Source: Candidatus Nitrosocosmicus sp. | Lineage (GTDB): Archaea; Thermoproteota; Nitrososphaeria; Nitrososphaerales; Nitrososphaeraceae | Length of the DNA stretch: 10,788 nucleotides | NCBI GenBank assembly: GCA_030452275.1 | Contig: JAKDMR010000045.1 | Coordinates: 1-10,788 of the forward strand | Direction of reading: 5' to 3' | Part shown: positions 1 through 6,363 of the stretch, one piece after another | Layout of the letters: every line of letters starts with the position of its first letter | How positions within the stretch are numbered: the stretch's first letter is position 1 | The notes under the pieces: model-generated | The model's input: the letters and a program-made list of their open reading frames with translations, nothing else | Database searches by the model: none | What the model was told of the DNA's origin: nothing | Program-made: the position numbers and the translations under genes

Positions 1-711
1 ATACTGGATAACAATAGATTACGAAAATAGATTTTTACATGTATACAAGAGGTCTTATCTAATTCCTTTGCGTCAATGGCCGGTTTTAGAAAACCTGTCA
101 ACTTTGGTTCACTTGGTACCACTAGATGTGGAGTTATTGAACGGATCCAATAGAAACTGAATTTACAATTTCCATGTTATACAATGAAGGTTATAAGAGA
201 AATCTAGCTTTTCAACGTTCCACTTGCTATTAATCAAATGTTTTTTGGAACCATGAAATGACAATCTCTAAATTCGATGAAATTTGAAAAAATGATATCT
301 TTAAAAGATAGTAGTTGATCACAGACTGATGAAATGATGCAGTATTGATACCTTTCAGAGTATAGTCAAAAAATTGATTGTGTTATTGATGTTTGGTCAA
401 GATACATGGGGGCGTGCTTTTCCTATCCTTAATAGTCTAGTAATCATAAATGGATTCCAAATAGATATTAGTAATATTATACCTTTGTCGGGTTCTAGTC
501 TTTATCCTCCTTCATGATTACACATTTTTATACTTTAGCTCATCAAGCGACAAGGTCTAACTAAAATTTTTATCAATTCGTGAGCGTTGCTGATATTCTT
601 GACGAGAGATATCTGGGCTTTAAATTCCATATGCTTCTTCTCTGTAATGGTATTCAATCAATTAACAAACCAGAAAATGTTTATATTGTCACATAAATAT
701 TTATTGATAAT
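1..711. other. Gene-free left edge, no recognisable feature
   Basis: No reading frame here has recognisable protein content. A minus-strand frame is open from about 176 to the window edge (58 codons), but it matches nothing I know and has no convincing start. A short odd palindrome lies at 296-310 (arms TATCTTT / AAAGATA around one A), within what is expected by chance in AT-rich DNA. The last 30 bases hold the promoter of the following secreted-protein gene. Confidence 0.5.
680..688 (+). promoter_or_regulatory. Putative TATA box for the secreted-protein gene
   Basis: TTTATATTG is centred about 28 bases before the TTG at 712, the usual archaeal spacing for a leaderless transcript starting at that codon. 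A second AT-rich candidate (ATAAATATTTA at about 693-703) would place the transcript start near 724 and favour the in-frame ATG at 748. The choice of box therefore decides the protein start. Confidence 0.35.
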
Positions 712-1260
712 TTGATTAAGAGAAAATCTTTTCCGAAACAAAGTCTAATGCTTGCTCAATGTTTGGGTGGTGCGTTGGTATTACTTTTAGTTAGTATGGC
801 TGTACCTACCACAAATGCCCAAAACTCTGGGGAAAATCTCCAATCCTCTGTACAGATATCAAAATCATCTGCGAATTCTTATCAAATCGTAAATGAAACT
901 GCGTATATAAAACCATTTTTTGATACCTCGTATATAATTAGTGGAAGCAGTAACCTGTTGAATAACTCGCAGAATATTATTAACTCGACAATTATTAATG
1001 ACTTTCTTTCTTCACCTACTGCAGGCTATATTATACAGCAAAATAATTCTTCTAATTCAGCAACCAATGCAACAAATCAATTGCCTGCCCTACCAAACCC
1101 TTTTGTTGATCAAGAAACGATCAGCGCTACGATCCAACAACAACTGTCGGAGGCAATTACCTCTGCAATAGATATTGATTATTTTGAAGTAGACATAGAA
1201 TGCACCTTTGGAAACAAGATCCAAGATTGGAATTGTGATGTATATAGCCTACCAACCTAA
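712..1260 (+). CDS. Secreted Asn/Ser-rich hypothetical protein
   Basis: I do not recognise this 182-residue protein. It has a clear Sec-type signal peptide: a basic N-terminus (KRK at 3-5), a hydrophobic core (about 18-30, rich in Leu, Val and Ala) and a likely cleavage after the small-residue stretch TTNA (residues 33-36). The mature part is rich in Asn, Ser, Gln and Ile and carries several N-X-S/T sequons (NET, NNS, NST, NAT), so it may be N-glycosylated at the cell surface. Two Cys near the C-terminus (ECTF and WNCD, ten residues between them) could form a disulfide. There is no membrane anchor after the signal and no catalytic motif. The start is TTG at 712, which keeps the basic n-region; ATG at 748 (residue 13) is the alternative. 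It is probably a single-gene unit: the left flank has no recognisable gene and the tRNA downstream has its own promoter. Confidence 0.7.
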   Translation: MIKRKSFPKQSLMLAQCLGGALVLLLVSMAVPTTNAQNSGENLQSSVQISKSSANSYQIVNETAYIKPFFDTSYIISGSSNLLNNSQNIINSTIINDFLSSPTAGYIIQQNNSSNSATNATNQLPALPNPFVDQETISATIQQQLSEAITSAIDIDYFEVDIECTFGNKIQDWNCDVYSLPT

Positions 1261-1424
1261 TTTTTGAATTCACTAAACAACTTAATAGTACAAAATCCAA
1301 TCCCATTCTTTTTAATTTATAACCATTGTGTTATTTTAATAAACCTTCTTCGATTTAAAATTGGTTCGGACAATGTATTTCCATCTGGTGAGTATTTTTG
1401 GGTAAAAAACCTTCCTTTAAAGTT

Positions 1425-1476
1425 CCGATCTTCTATCTATGATCGGTTTAGGTTTCTAGAAATATTTTTTTATTTT
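1425..1476 (+). terminator. Possible hairpin plus T-tract downstream of the secreted-protein gene
   Basis: A perfect 6-bp stem (CCGATC at 1425-1430, GATCGG at 1441-1446) with a 10-base loop is followed by a T-rich stretch (1465-1476). Archaeal termination mainly needs the T-tract, so the hairpin may be incidental. Another short T-run begins right after the stop codon at 1261. The rest of 1261-1754 shows nothing I can name; a 75-codon frame at 1264-1491 lacks protein-like composition. Confidence 0.2.
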
Positions 1477-1754
1477 CGGAACCAGTCCTAATAGATGGAT
1501 ATTTGGAACATGCTAAATACATTTGGAAACGGATTTTGCTTTTAGCCCAGGATTAAACAAATAATTGATTTATCATCTTTTAGTGGTATTATTTTACACT
1601 TGTATGGTAATTAAGTTTTACAATGAATGCCTTTAGATTAATTTCACTAGTTTCATTTTGGATGGTGAACAAATTACTAAACATTATGATGTGTCAACCC
1701 TGCCATATTTGATATCAATGATATTCCTACTAATTGAAGCCTTTTACAATTCAT

Positions 1755-1766
1755 GATATATATATT
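1755..1766 (+). promoter_or_regulatory. TATA box of the tRNA-Leu gene
   Basis: An alternating TA run (GATATATATATT) lies about 27-38 bases before the first base of the tRNA at 1793. This is the expected placement for an archaeal tRNA promoter with a short 5' leader removed by RNase P. Confidence 0.5.
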
Positions 1767-1792
1767 AGTGTTTCAAAATTAACATTAATTGG

Positions 1793-1909
1793 GCGGGGGT
1801 TGTAGAGCCTGGCCAAATAAATAATAATATTTTGGAGACGCGGGACTTAAGATCTATATGAGGGATCCCGTCTCTCAGGGGTCCGTGGGTTCAAATCCCA
1901 CCCCCCGCA
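1793..1909 (+). tRNA. tRNA-Leu(UAA) with two apparent introns
   Basis: The acceptor stem GCGGGGG (1793-1799) pairs with CCCCCGC (1902-1908), with discriminator A1909. The T arm is GTGGG-TTCAAAT-CCCAC (1885-1901). The anticodon stem CGGGA (1841-1845) pairs with TCCCG (1866-1870), and the anticodon TAA is 1848-1850. A long variable arm marks class II, fitting Leu. An intron at 1852-1864 (13 bases, canonical 37/38 site) is implied: CUUA 1846-1849 pairs with UGAG 1859-1862, leaving 3-base bulges AGA and GGA cut AG|A and GG|A. A second insertion of 19 bases (1819-1837) sits in the D arm: CCAA 1813-1816 pairs with UUGG 1832-1835, with bulges AUA and AGA cut AU|A and AG|A. Removing both restores a GUA/UAC D stem and gives an 85-base tRNA. 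CCA is not encoded. The identity is firm; the D-arm intron is inferred. Confidence 0.88.
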
Positions 1910-2027
1910 CCTTTCTAAATTGCTTTTCTTTCAAGATTTAGACCCGGCTCTGTCTACTAAATTTATTTTAACCTGTTAAAGTCATGTGATTTGCTTACAT
2001 TCTTTATTCAATTTACAATGACTGAAA

Positions 2028-2049
2028 AGTCAAGAAAAATTTTTTGACT
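2028..2049. terminator. Near-palindrome with T-run between convergent tRNA and pdxT
   Basis: Two 11-base arms starting AGTCAA and ending TTGACT form an almost perfect palindrome: a single internal G-T wobble plus the unpaired centre. The middle is an A-run followed by a T-run, so either strand would make a U-rich transcript end. It lies between the plus-strand tRNA and the minus-strand pdxST operon, a plausible place for a two-way terminator. The rest of 1910-2239 shows no gene. Confidence 0.3.
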
Positions 2050-2239
2050 AGTAGTGTGTTATTGCATTTGAAACAAAACCTTTGAGATAAATCCTTTGAT
2101 CTATCATTGAAGGTGTGGTTACGAAAATAAACTAGCGAGATAGATTGTTGGCTTTGTGCATAGCAACTAGTTAAAAATCTGATGATTTAATTCAGGGCTA
2201 AGATAAGGGCCTTGCTACCGTTATTTATGAGTCAAGTTG

Positions 2240-2881
2240 TCATGTTCTTTTTTTGGATCGATTGTATTCTACCATTAACTTTACTAAATTGGTATGGAAC
2301 CTGTTATCATTGGCAAGTTCAGGATGAAACGAGGTCCCCAAAATGTTATTTTGCCTGACGGCTACTATTTTTTTATCATATTCTGCAATAATTTCTACGT
2401 TATTACCGATCTCAGTTATTGCCGGACCTCTTATAAAAACTCCATTGAATCTTCTTTCACCTAAATAAGGTATATCTAATTCCGACTCGAAGGATTCCTG
2501 CTGACGTCCAAAGGCGTTACGTTCTATTGTAACGTCCAGAACTTTTAATAATGATTGTTTTGTTTCGCCTATAGTTTTATCGTATGCCTTATTCGACAGC
2601 ATTATGAGTCCAGCACAAGTACCTAATATTGGCAGGCCCTCTTGGATCTTTTTCTTTATCAAATCTGTTTGAACCCCTTGAAAGAATAAGAGCATACCCA
2701 TTACTGTGCTTTCACCTCCTGGAATAACTAGTCCGTCAATTTCGTCTAAATCATGGAAATCTTTAATATGGATTATCGTTCCTTCAATCTCAAGTACTTC
2801 AAATGATTCTTTAATTGCGTTTGAATTTTCTTCAATATCGCCTTGAATGCTTAGTATACCTACTTTTAAAAAAGGAGTCAA
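2240..2881 (-). CDS. pdxT: PdxT, glutaminase subunit of PLP synthase
   Basis: This class I glutamine amidotransferase hydrolyses glutamine and channels ammonia to PdxS for pyridoxal 5'-phosphate synthesis in the cytoplasm (the DXP-independent route). At 213 residues it is a usual or slightly long family member. The N-terminal KVGILSIQGD (6-15) is the typical start of the domain. PGGEST (54-59) forms the oxyanion region, GTCAGL carries the nucleophile Cys89, and SFHPEL carries His186 and Glu188, so the catalytic triad is complete. RNAFGRQ (121-127) is another family hallmark. The start is TTG at 2881, whose TTGA overlaps the pdxS stop by 4 bases. This implies translational coupling and roughly matched amounts of the two subunits. 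No other start codon fits before the conserved KVGIL. Confidence 0.96.
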   Translation of the reverse strand: MTPFLKVGILSIQGDIEENSNAIKESFEVLEIEGTIIHIKDFHDLDEIDGLVIPGGESTVMGMLLFFQGVQTDLIKKKIQEGLPILGTCAGLIMLSNKAYDKTIGETKQSLLKVLDVTIERNAFGRQQESFESELDIPYLGERRFNGVFIRGPAITEIGNNVEIIAEYDKKIVAVRQNNILGTSFHPELANDNRFHTNLVKLMVEYNRSKKRT

Positions 2882-3849
2882 ACCGAAGGCCCTCTCTCTT
2901 GCATTCGCAGATCTAAATTTTTCGTATCTAATCCGACTAGGGATTTTTTTTCATCTACCATCTTTTGAGCCTCCAAAACCTCTTTTTCATTATCATAAAA
3001 TGTGGTGGCCAATACTACTGCTTTTGCTCTTGACGATGGGTCTTCTGATTTAAATATCCCTGAACCGACAAAAACACCATCACAACCTAATTTCATAAGG
3101 AAAGAGGCATCAGCGGGGGTAGTAATACCGCCAGCTGCAAAGTTTACAATGGGAAGCCTCCCTAATCTGCCTACTTCCATTGCTACCTCCATCGAGACCA
3201 TATATTCCCTAGCGAGTTTTATTATTTCTTGATAATCATTATCCAAATAGGCTGCTTTTAGTACCCGTATTTCCTTATTCATTTTTCTTATATGATTTAC
3301 CGCTTCTGCAACATTTCCGGTTCCTGGTTCCCCTTTAGTTCTGATCATCGAAGCCCCTTCTTCTATTCTCCGTAATGCCTCGCCCAAATCCTTTGCACCA
3401 TTTACAAAAGGTGTGGTAAATTCCCACTTCCAAATATGATTTTCTTCATCAGCCGGAGTCAATACTTCACTCTCATCAATCATGTCTACCCCACAAGTTT
3501 CGAGCATTTTGGCTTCAGAGTAATGACCTATTCTACACTTTGCCATGATAGGAATTGAAACTGCATGCATTATCTCTTCAATTGTTTTTACCCCCGCTGT
3601 TCTTGCTACCCCTCCTGCCTTTCTAACATCATAGGGCAATTTGTCTAAAACCATCACAGCTACTGCTCCCGCTTCTTCTGCTATTTGAGCTTGTTCAACA
3701 TTTGTTACATCCATAATTACTCCGTGCTTTTGCATGTGGGCAAAGCCCCTTTTTACTAAAATACTTCCTCTTACAACCTTGATGTCTCCTTCTATGGAGA
3801 CTTTTTGACCCTTCATTTTTCTGTTCGCGGGTATTAATGAAATAGCCAC
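2878..3849 (-). CDS. pdxS: PdxS, synthase subunit of PLP synthase
   Basis: PdxS condenses ribose 5-phosphate, glyceraldehyde 3-phosphate and ammonia from PdxT into pyridoxal 5'-phosphate. It is a (beta/alpha)8 barrel that assembles as a dodecamer with PdxT. The 323 residues contain all key positions: Asp47 (VIMDV), Lys104 (MAKCRIGH) and Lys172 (RTKGEPGTGN). Each is offset by exactly 23 from Bacillus subtilis Asp24, Lys81 and Lys149, so the core has no gaps up to there. The phosphate-binding loops NFAAGG and GVFVGSGIF and the C-terminal RMQERG are also present. The N-terminus is longer than in B. subtilis. The start is GTG at 3849, about 25 bases from a TATA box, consistent with leaderless translation; ATG at 3816 (residue 12) is an alternative. 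It is first in a two-gene operon with pdxT and divergent from amoX. Confidence 0.97.
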   Translation of the reverse strand: MAISLIPANRKMKGQKVSIEGDIKVVRGSILVKRGFAHMQKHGVIMDVTNVEQAQIAEEAGAVAVMVLDKLPYDVRKAGGVARTAGVKTIEEIMHAVSIPIMAKCRIGHYSEAKMLETCGVDMIDESEVLTPADEENHIWKWEFTTPFVNGAKDLGEALRRIEEGASMIRTKGEPGTGNVAEAVNHIRKMNKEIRVLKAAYLDNDYQEIIKLAREYMVSMEVAMEVGRLGRLPIVNFAAGGITTPADASFLMKLGCDGVFVGSGIFKSEDPSSRAKAVVLATTFYDNEKEVLEAQKMVDEKKSLVGLDTKNLDLRMQERGPSV

Positions 3850-3868
3850 ATTTTTTTATTAATTAAAA

Positions 3869-3879
3869 CGATATATAGG
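3869..3879 (-). promoter_or_regulatory. TATA box of the pdxST operon
   Basis: Read on the minus strand the site is CCTATATATCG, centred about 25 bases before the GTG at 3849. This predicts a transcript starting at or within a few bases of the start codon. No ribosome-binding site lies between, as expected for a leaderless mRNA. The 217-base pdxS-amoX gap therefore holds two divergent promoters. Confidence 0.55.
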
Positions 3880-4033
3880 TATATTTTTTCAGTACAGATC
3901 ATGGATTTCAGAAAAAACATTTTTGATTTTTATTGTCTATTAATCAAATAACACTTTTATGATTATTATTTAGAAATATTCATAAAATCATGATAGCAGT
4001 ATACTAGTCTTAATTCGTCAAAATTCAATAGCA

Positions 4034-4044
4034 AAATTTAAAAA
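4034..4044 (+). promoter_or_regulatory. TATA box of amoX
   Basis: AAATTTAAAAA lies about 27 bases before the ATG at 4067, with a purine-rich BRE-like GCAAA just upstream (4031-4035). The spacing implies an mRNA with almost no leader. Confidence 0.5.
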
Positions 4045-4066
4045 GGAACCGTCTTTATTACAAATA

Positions 4067-4411
4067 ATGACTTTACCAAAAGGGTATAAACCTAGTGGAC
4101 AAACTGGATCGGGTAGTAGCAGTGGTGGTGGTAGCAGTGGTGGTGGTAGCAGTGGTTCCTCAGGAGCAAGCAGAGACGAAATCGAGCGCATGATAGGCCG
4201 TAGAGTCGAAAATATGAAAGGTATTATTGTTTTAGGCTTTATATTATGTTGGGTAGCTACAGTTGGGGGTGTCTATGTTGGTGTTACTGTGTATCCATGG
4301 GCATACCCGTTACCAAGTGGAATATATGCTCTATGTGTTTTGACCGTTATTGAAGCGTTGGGTATGATTTGGATGTTGAAAATAGCTGGTGAAAAGCCAG
4401 TAAGGATGTAA
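4067..4411 (+). CDS. amoX: AmoX, ammonia monooxygenase accessory membrane subunit
   Basis: This 114-residue membrane protein has a soluble N-terminus of about 50 residues and two transmembrane helices (about 53-75, IIVLGFILCW onward, and about 86-107, IYALCVLTVI onward), ending in a short basic tail (EKPVRM). AmoX (also called orf38) is found with archaeal amo genes, and biochemical work on Nitrososphaera viennensis reported it as a real subunit of the archaeal AMO complex. The identification rests on the two-helix layout and the place directly before amoA. The N-terminus carries an unusual Gly/Ser linker (about 11-34) encoded by a tandem repeat, followed by a charged segment (RDEIERMIGRRVE) that could form a cytoplasmic helix. 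Gene order here is amoX then amoA, 152 bases apart, each with its own TATA box; amoC and amoB are not nearby. Confidence 0.88.
   Translation: MTLPKGYKPSGQTGSGSSSGGGSSGGGSSGSSGASRDEIERMIGRRVENMKGIIVLGFILCWVATVGGVYVGVTVYPWAYPLPSGIYALCVLTVIEALGMIWMLKIAGEKPVRM
4121..4156 (+). repeat. 15-bp tandem repeat inside amoX
   Basis: Two perfect copies of AGTGGTGGTGGTAGC (4121-4135 and 4136-4150) are followed by a partial third (AGTGGT, 4151-4156). They encode the Ser-Gly-Gly-Gly-Ser units of the AmoX N-terminal linker. Because the unit is 15 bases, copy-number change would keep the frame, so the linker length could vary between strains. Confidence 0.85.
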
Positions 4412-4532
4412 TATCCTCCATTTTATCTTTTTAAGTTCAAATATTCTAGAGATTTTTAATAGTTTTGAAATGGTCATAATCAAATTAATTTGGTAAAGTA
4501 ATTGTAGATTTTTGAAAAAATATACACAAAAT

Positions 4533-4542
4533 CTTATATACT
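4533..4542 (+). promoter_or_regulatory. TATA box of amoA
   Basis: CTTATATACT is centred about 26 bases before the ATG at 4564, so the transcript should begin at or a few bases before the start codon. A T-rich stretch after amoX (about 4419-4433) may end its transcript, so amoA can be expressed apart from amoX. Confidence 0.6.
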
Positions 4543-4563
4543 ACCTATAAGAACAGCATAATA

Positions 4564-5214
4564 ATGGTCTGGTTAAGACGTACAACTCACTATTTGTTCA
4601 TAATTGTTGTTGCAGTAAATAGTACGTTGCTTGTAATCAATGCAGGAGATTATATCTTCTATACTGACTGGGCATGGACATCATTCGTCGTATTCTCGAT
4701 TGCTAATTCCACAATGCTTGTGGTAGGAGCTATATACTATATGTTGTTTACTGGTGTCCCTGGCACGGCTACGTATTATGCAACTATTATGACGATTTTT
4801 GTATGGATTTCCAAAGGAGCATGGTTCGCATTGGGGTACCCGTACGATTTTGTCGCGGTTCCTGTTTGGATACCCTCTGCTATGTTATTGGATTTGGCGT
4901 ACTGGGCAACAAGAAGAAACAAACATGCGGCAATATTAATTGGTGGTGTATTGGTAGGAATGTCACTCCCACTATTTAATATGATTAACCTATTGCTGGT
5001 TGCGGACCCATTGGAAATGGCATTCAAATATCCTAGACCCACCTTACCACCATACATGACTCCAATTGAACCACAGGTAGGAAAGTTCTATAACAGTCCT
5101 GTTGCCTTGGGAGCGGGAGCTGGGGCGGTGCTTTGTGTACCTATAGCGGCATTGGGTGCAAAACTCAATACTTGGACTTATAGATGGATGGCTGCATGGA
5201 GTAAGTGGGACTAG
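4564..5214 (+). CDS. amoA: AmoA, ammonia monooxygenase subunit A (archaeal)
   Basis: AmoA is an integral membrane subunit of the copper-dependent ammonia monooxygenase, which oxidises ammonia to hydroxylamine. It is homologous to PmoA of methane monooxygenase. The 216-residue length is the standard for archaeal AmoA. Diagnostic stretches are MVWLRRTTHY at the N-terminus, NAGDYIFYTDWAWTS, FTGVPGTATYYATIMTI, KGAWFALGYPYDF, PSAMLLDLAYWAT, KYPRPTLPPYMTPIEPQVGK and the C-terminal WTYRWMAAWSKWD. Several hydrophobic helices span most of the protein. The sequence resembles group I.1b (Nitrososphaerales) forms. ATG at 4564 is the conserved start, near a TATA box, so the mRNA is probably leaderless. 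It follows amoX on the same strand; a T7 tract after the stop is a likely terminator, so no further amo gene is cotranscribed. The protein is intact. Confidence 0.99.
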   Translation: MVWLRRTTHYLFIIVVAVNSTLLVINAGDYIFYTDWAWTSFVVFSIANSTMLVVGAIYYMLFTGVPGTATYYATIMTIFVWISKGAWFALGYPYDFVAVPVWIPSAMLLDLAYWATRRNKHAAILIGGVLVGMSLPLFNMINLLLVADPLEMAFKYPRPTLPPYMTPIEPQVGKFYNSPVALGAGAGAVLCVPIAALGAKLNTWTYRWMAAWSKWD

Positions 5215-5219
5215 ATCCC

Positions 5220-5230
5220 TTTTTTTATTT
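5220..5230 (+). terminator. T-tract terminator of amoA
   Basis: A run of seven T followed by ATTT begins six bases after the amoA stop codon. Oligo-T tracts of this kind end transcripts in archaea without a hairpin. Confidence 0.55.
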
Positions 5231-5469
5231 TAGAAATTATAGAATTTATTTAAGAAATTAAACATATACACAAAAATTAGAACTCAAAACTTATCTTTGT
5301 ACCAAATTTTCGAAAATAATTCAACTAGTAGTTTCATAGTGCATTAAAAAATGTTCGGGTCTATCATTAGATTGACTTCAATTTTCGTAAACCTTGGATG
5401 GTATTAATTGAGTTATATTTTCCAGTTAAATAATGCATGCTGGGAAAGTATCCATTGACTAATCACTTT

Positions 5470-5532
5470 GGATCAATCCCAATTGATCCTTCACTATTAC
5501 CATATACTTGAATTTGATCATCCAAAGGATGA
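5470..5532. repeat. Two perfect hairpins downstream of amoA
   Basis: The first is a perfect 8-bp inverted repeat, GGATCAAT (5470-5477) and ATTGATCC (5482-5489), with a 4-base loop. The second, 28 bases further, is TCATCC (5518-5523) and GGATGA (5527-5532) around AAA. Neither is followed by a strong T-run, so a terminator role is not obvious. They could be protein-binding sites or RNA structures. Confidence 0.55.
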
Positions 5533-5639
5533 AAGAACAGCTTGTGTTTATTCCATATTATAGTAACACATACTAGCCTCAATATCATAATATTGAAAGA
5601 AGATGGCACCTGCGATTAAATACCTCTGAATTTAGCAAT

Positions 5640-5737
5640 ACCAATGCTAAATAAACACAATTAAGCCATCATAGAGTATCCATGGATTTGGATACGTTCA
5701 CCACGCACCTGAATAGGCGAAAGATAAACCGCCTTTT
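5640..5737 (+). ncRNA. Candidate small RNA ending in a terminator-like hairpin
   Basis: A hairpin GTATCC/GGATAC (5676-5681 and 5690-5695, 8-base loop) is followed by a GC-rich hairpin AGGCG/CGCCT (5715-5719 and 5730-5734, 10-base loop) running directly into TTTT (5734-5737). A TATA-like GATTAAATACC at about 5613-5623 would start a transcript near 5640. The layout of promoter, two stems and U-tail is that of a small RNA gene, but no known RNA family is recognised and the 5' end is a guess. Confidence 0.22.
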
Positions 5738-5825
5738 AAGGGTTCATTGATATATGACTTATAGGGTCTTTTATTTTCCTTTCATTCTGTATTTATAAAA
5801 AGAGACGCTGTGGAGGACTCTTACT

Positions 5826-5896
5826 GAATGAATTAGCCAGTTGTATATGTATATATAATTCATGGATTTGCTTATATACCATTAGCTAATCCATTC
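5826..5896. repeat. 71-bp inverted-repeat unit
   Basis: GAATGAATTAGC (5826-5837) and GCTAATCCATTC (5885-5896) pair over 11 of 12 positions and enclose an AT-rich centre in which GTATAT-type and ATATAC-type stretches can pair further. It may be a small mobile-element remnant or a cruciform or RNA hairpin. A convincing target-site duplication is not visible. Confidence 0.4.
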
Positions 5897-6148
5897 GACT
5901 AAAATATAATATCAAAGGATCTTGCAAACGATGAACTTTTAGTTATTTTGTATAAAGTTTTTAGCATATTGGAATTAGTAAAGAAAATCGTAAAAGGTAA
6001 TCATAAATGACAGGAATATACAAACTATAGTCCACTGCTATAAAAAATTATCAACAAATTACTAGAATATTGACTAGTTTCATATCGCAGAGGTACTATC
6101 CAGTTTGGTAGCAAAATTCAAACCATTGTTCCAGATTTTAGATACCCT

Positions 6149-6264
6149 ATACCATCAAATTGATCATAAATCCATGATGGTGTCAAATAACTGATGAGGT
6201 GACCTCAAATGCCGCTGAGGATATGAAGCTGTAATGGGGAGCATAGGGGGTTGACCGCTCATCA
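6149..6264. ncRNA. Candidate structured RNA with nested stems
   Basis: A 9-bp stem with one G-U pair (ATACCATCA 6149-6157, TGATGGTGT 6175-6183) is followed eight bases later by a second domain. That domain is closed by TGATGAG (6192-6198) pairing with CTCATCA (6258-6264). It contains an internal hairpin CCTCA/TGAGG (6203-6207 and 6216-6220), and an alternative TGAGGT-G-ACCTCA hairpin (6195-6207) competes for the same bases. The stretch is visibly more G/C-rich than its flanks. On the plus strand, CTATAAAAAA (6038-6047) could be a TATA box. On the minus strand it would be the distal 3' region of the oxidoreductase transcript. The family is unknown. Confidence 0.25.
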
Positions 6265-6363
6265 TTGCGAAAAAATTTTCCCTATCTTGTAGGAATATCC
6301 GTTGTTTTACAGAGCATTCGATCGAGGACAAGATGATGCTATTACCATACTCAAACTTTAATG

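Noticed and set aside
1..176. Minus-strand frame open for 58 codons to the window edge
   Set aside because: No recognised motif and no convincing start. Open frames of this length arise by chance, and the sequence needed to judge it lies outside the window.
1264..1491. 75-codon plus-strand frame with a TTG start just after the secreted-protein gene
   Set aside because: Its composition (Phe, Ile, Asn rich) follows the AT bias; there is no motif, no promoter and no recognisable family, and it contains the hairpin and T-tract listed as a possible terminator.
2847..3232. Two plus-strand frames overlapping pdxS
   Set aside because: They are antisense to strongly conserved pdxS codons and have no protein features of their own.
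4776..5057. Minus-strand frame inside amoA
   Set aside because: It is antisense to conserved AmoA sequence; a by-product of that gene's codon pattern.
6191..6260. Possible C/D box guide RNA (TGATGA at 6192, CTGA at 6215)
   Set aside because: The base before TGATGA is C rather than a purine, the internal C' box is poor and no final CTGA D box is found, so it fails the archaeal C/D pattern.
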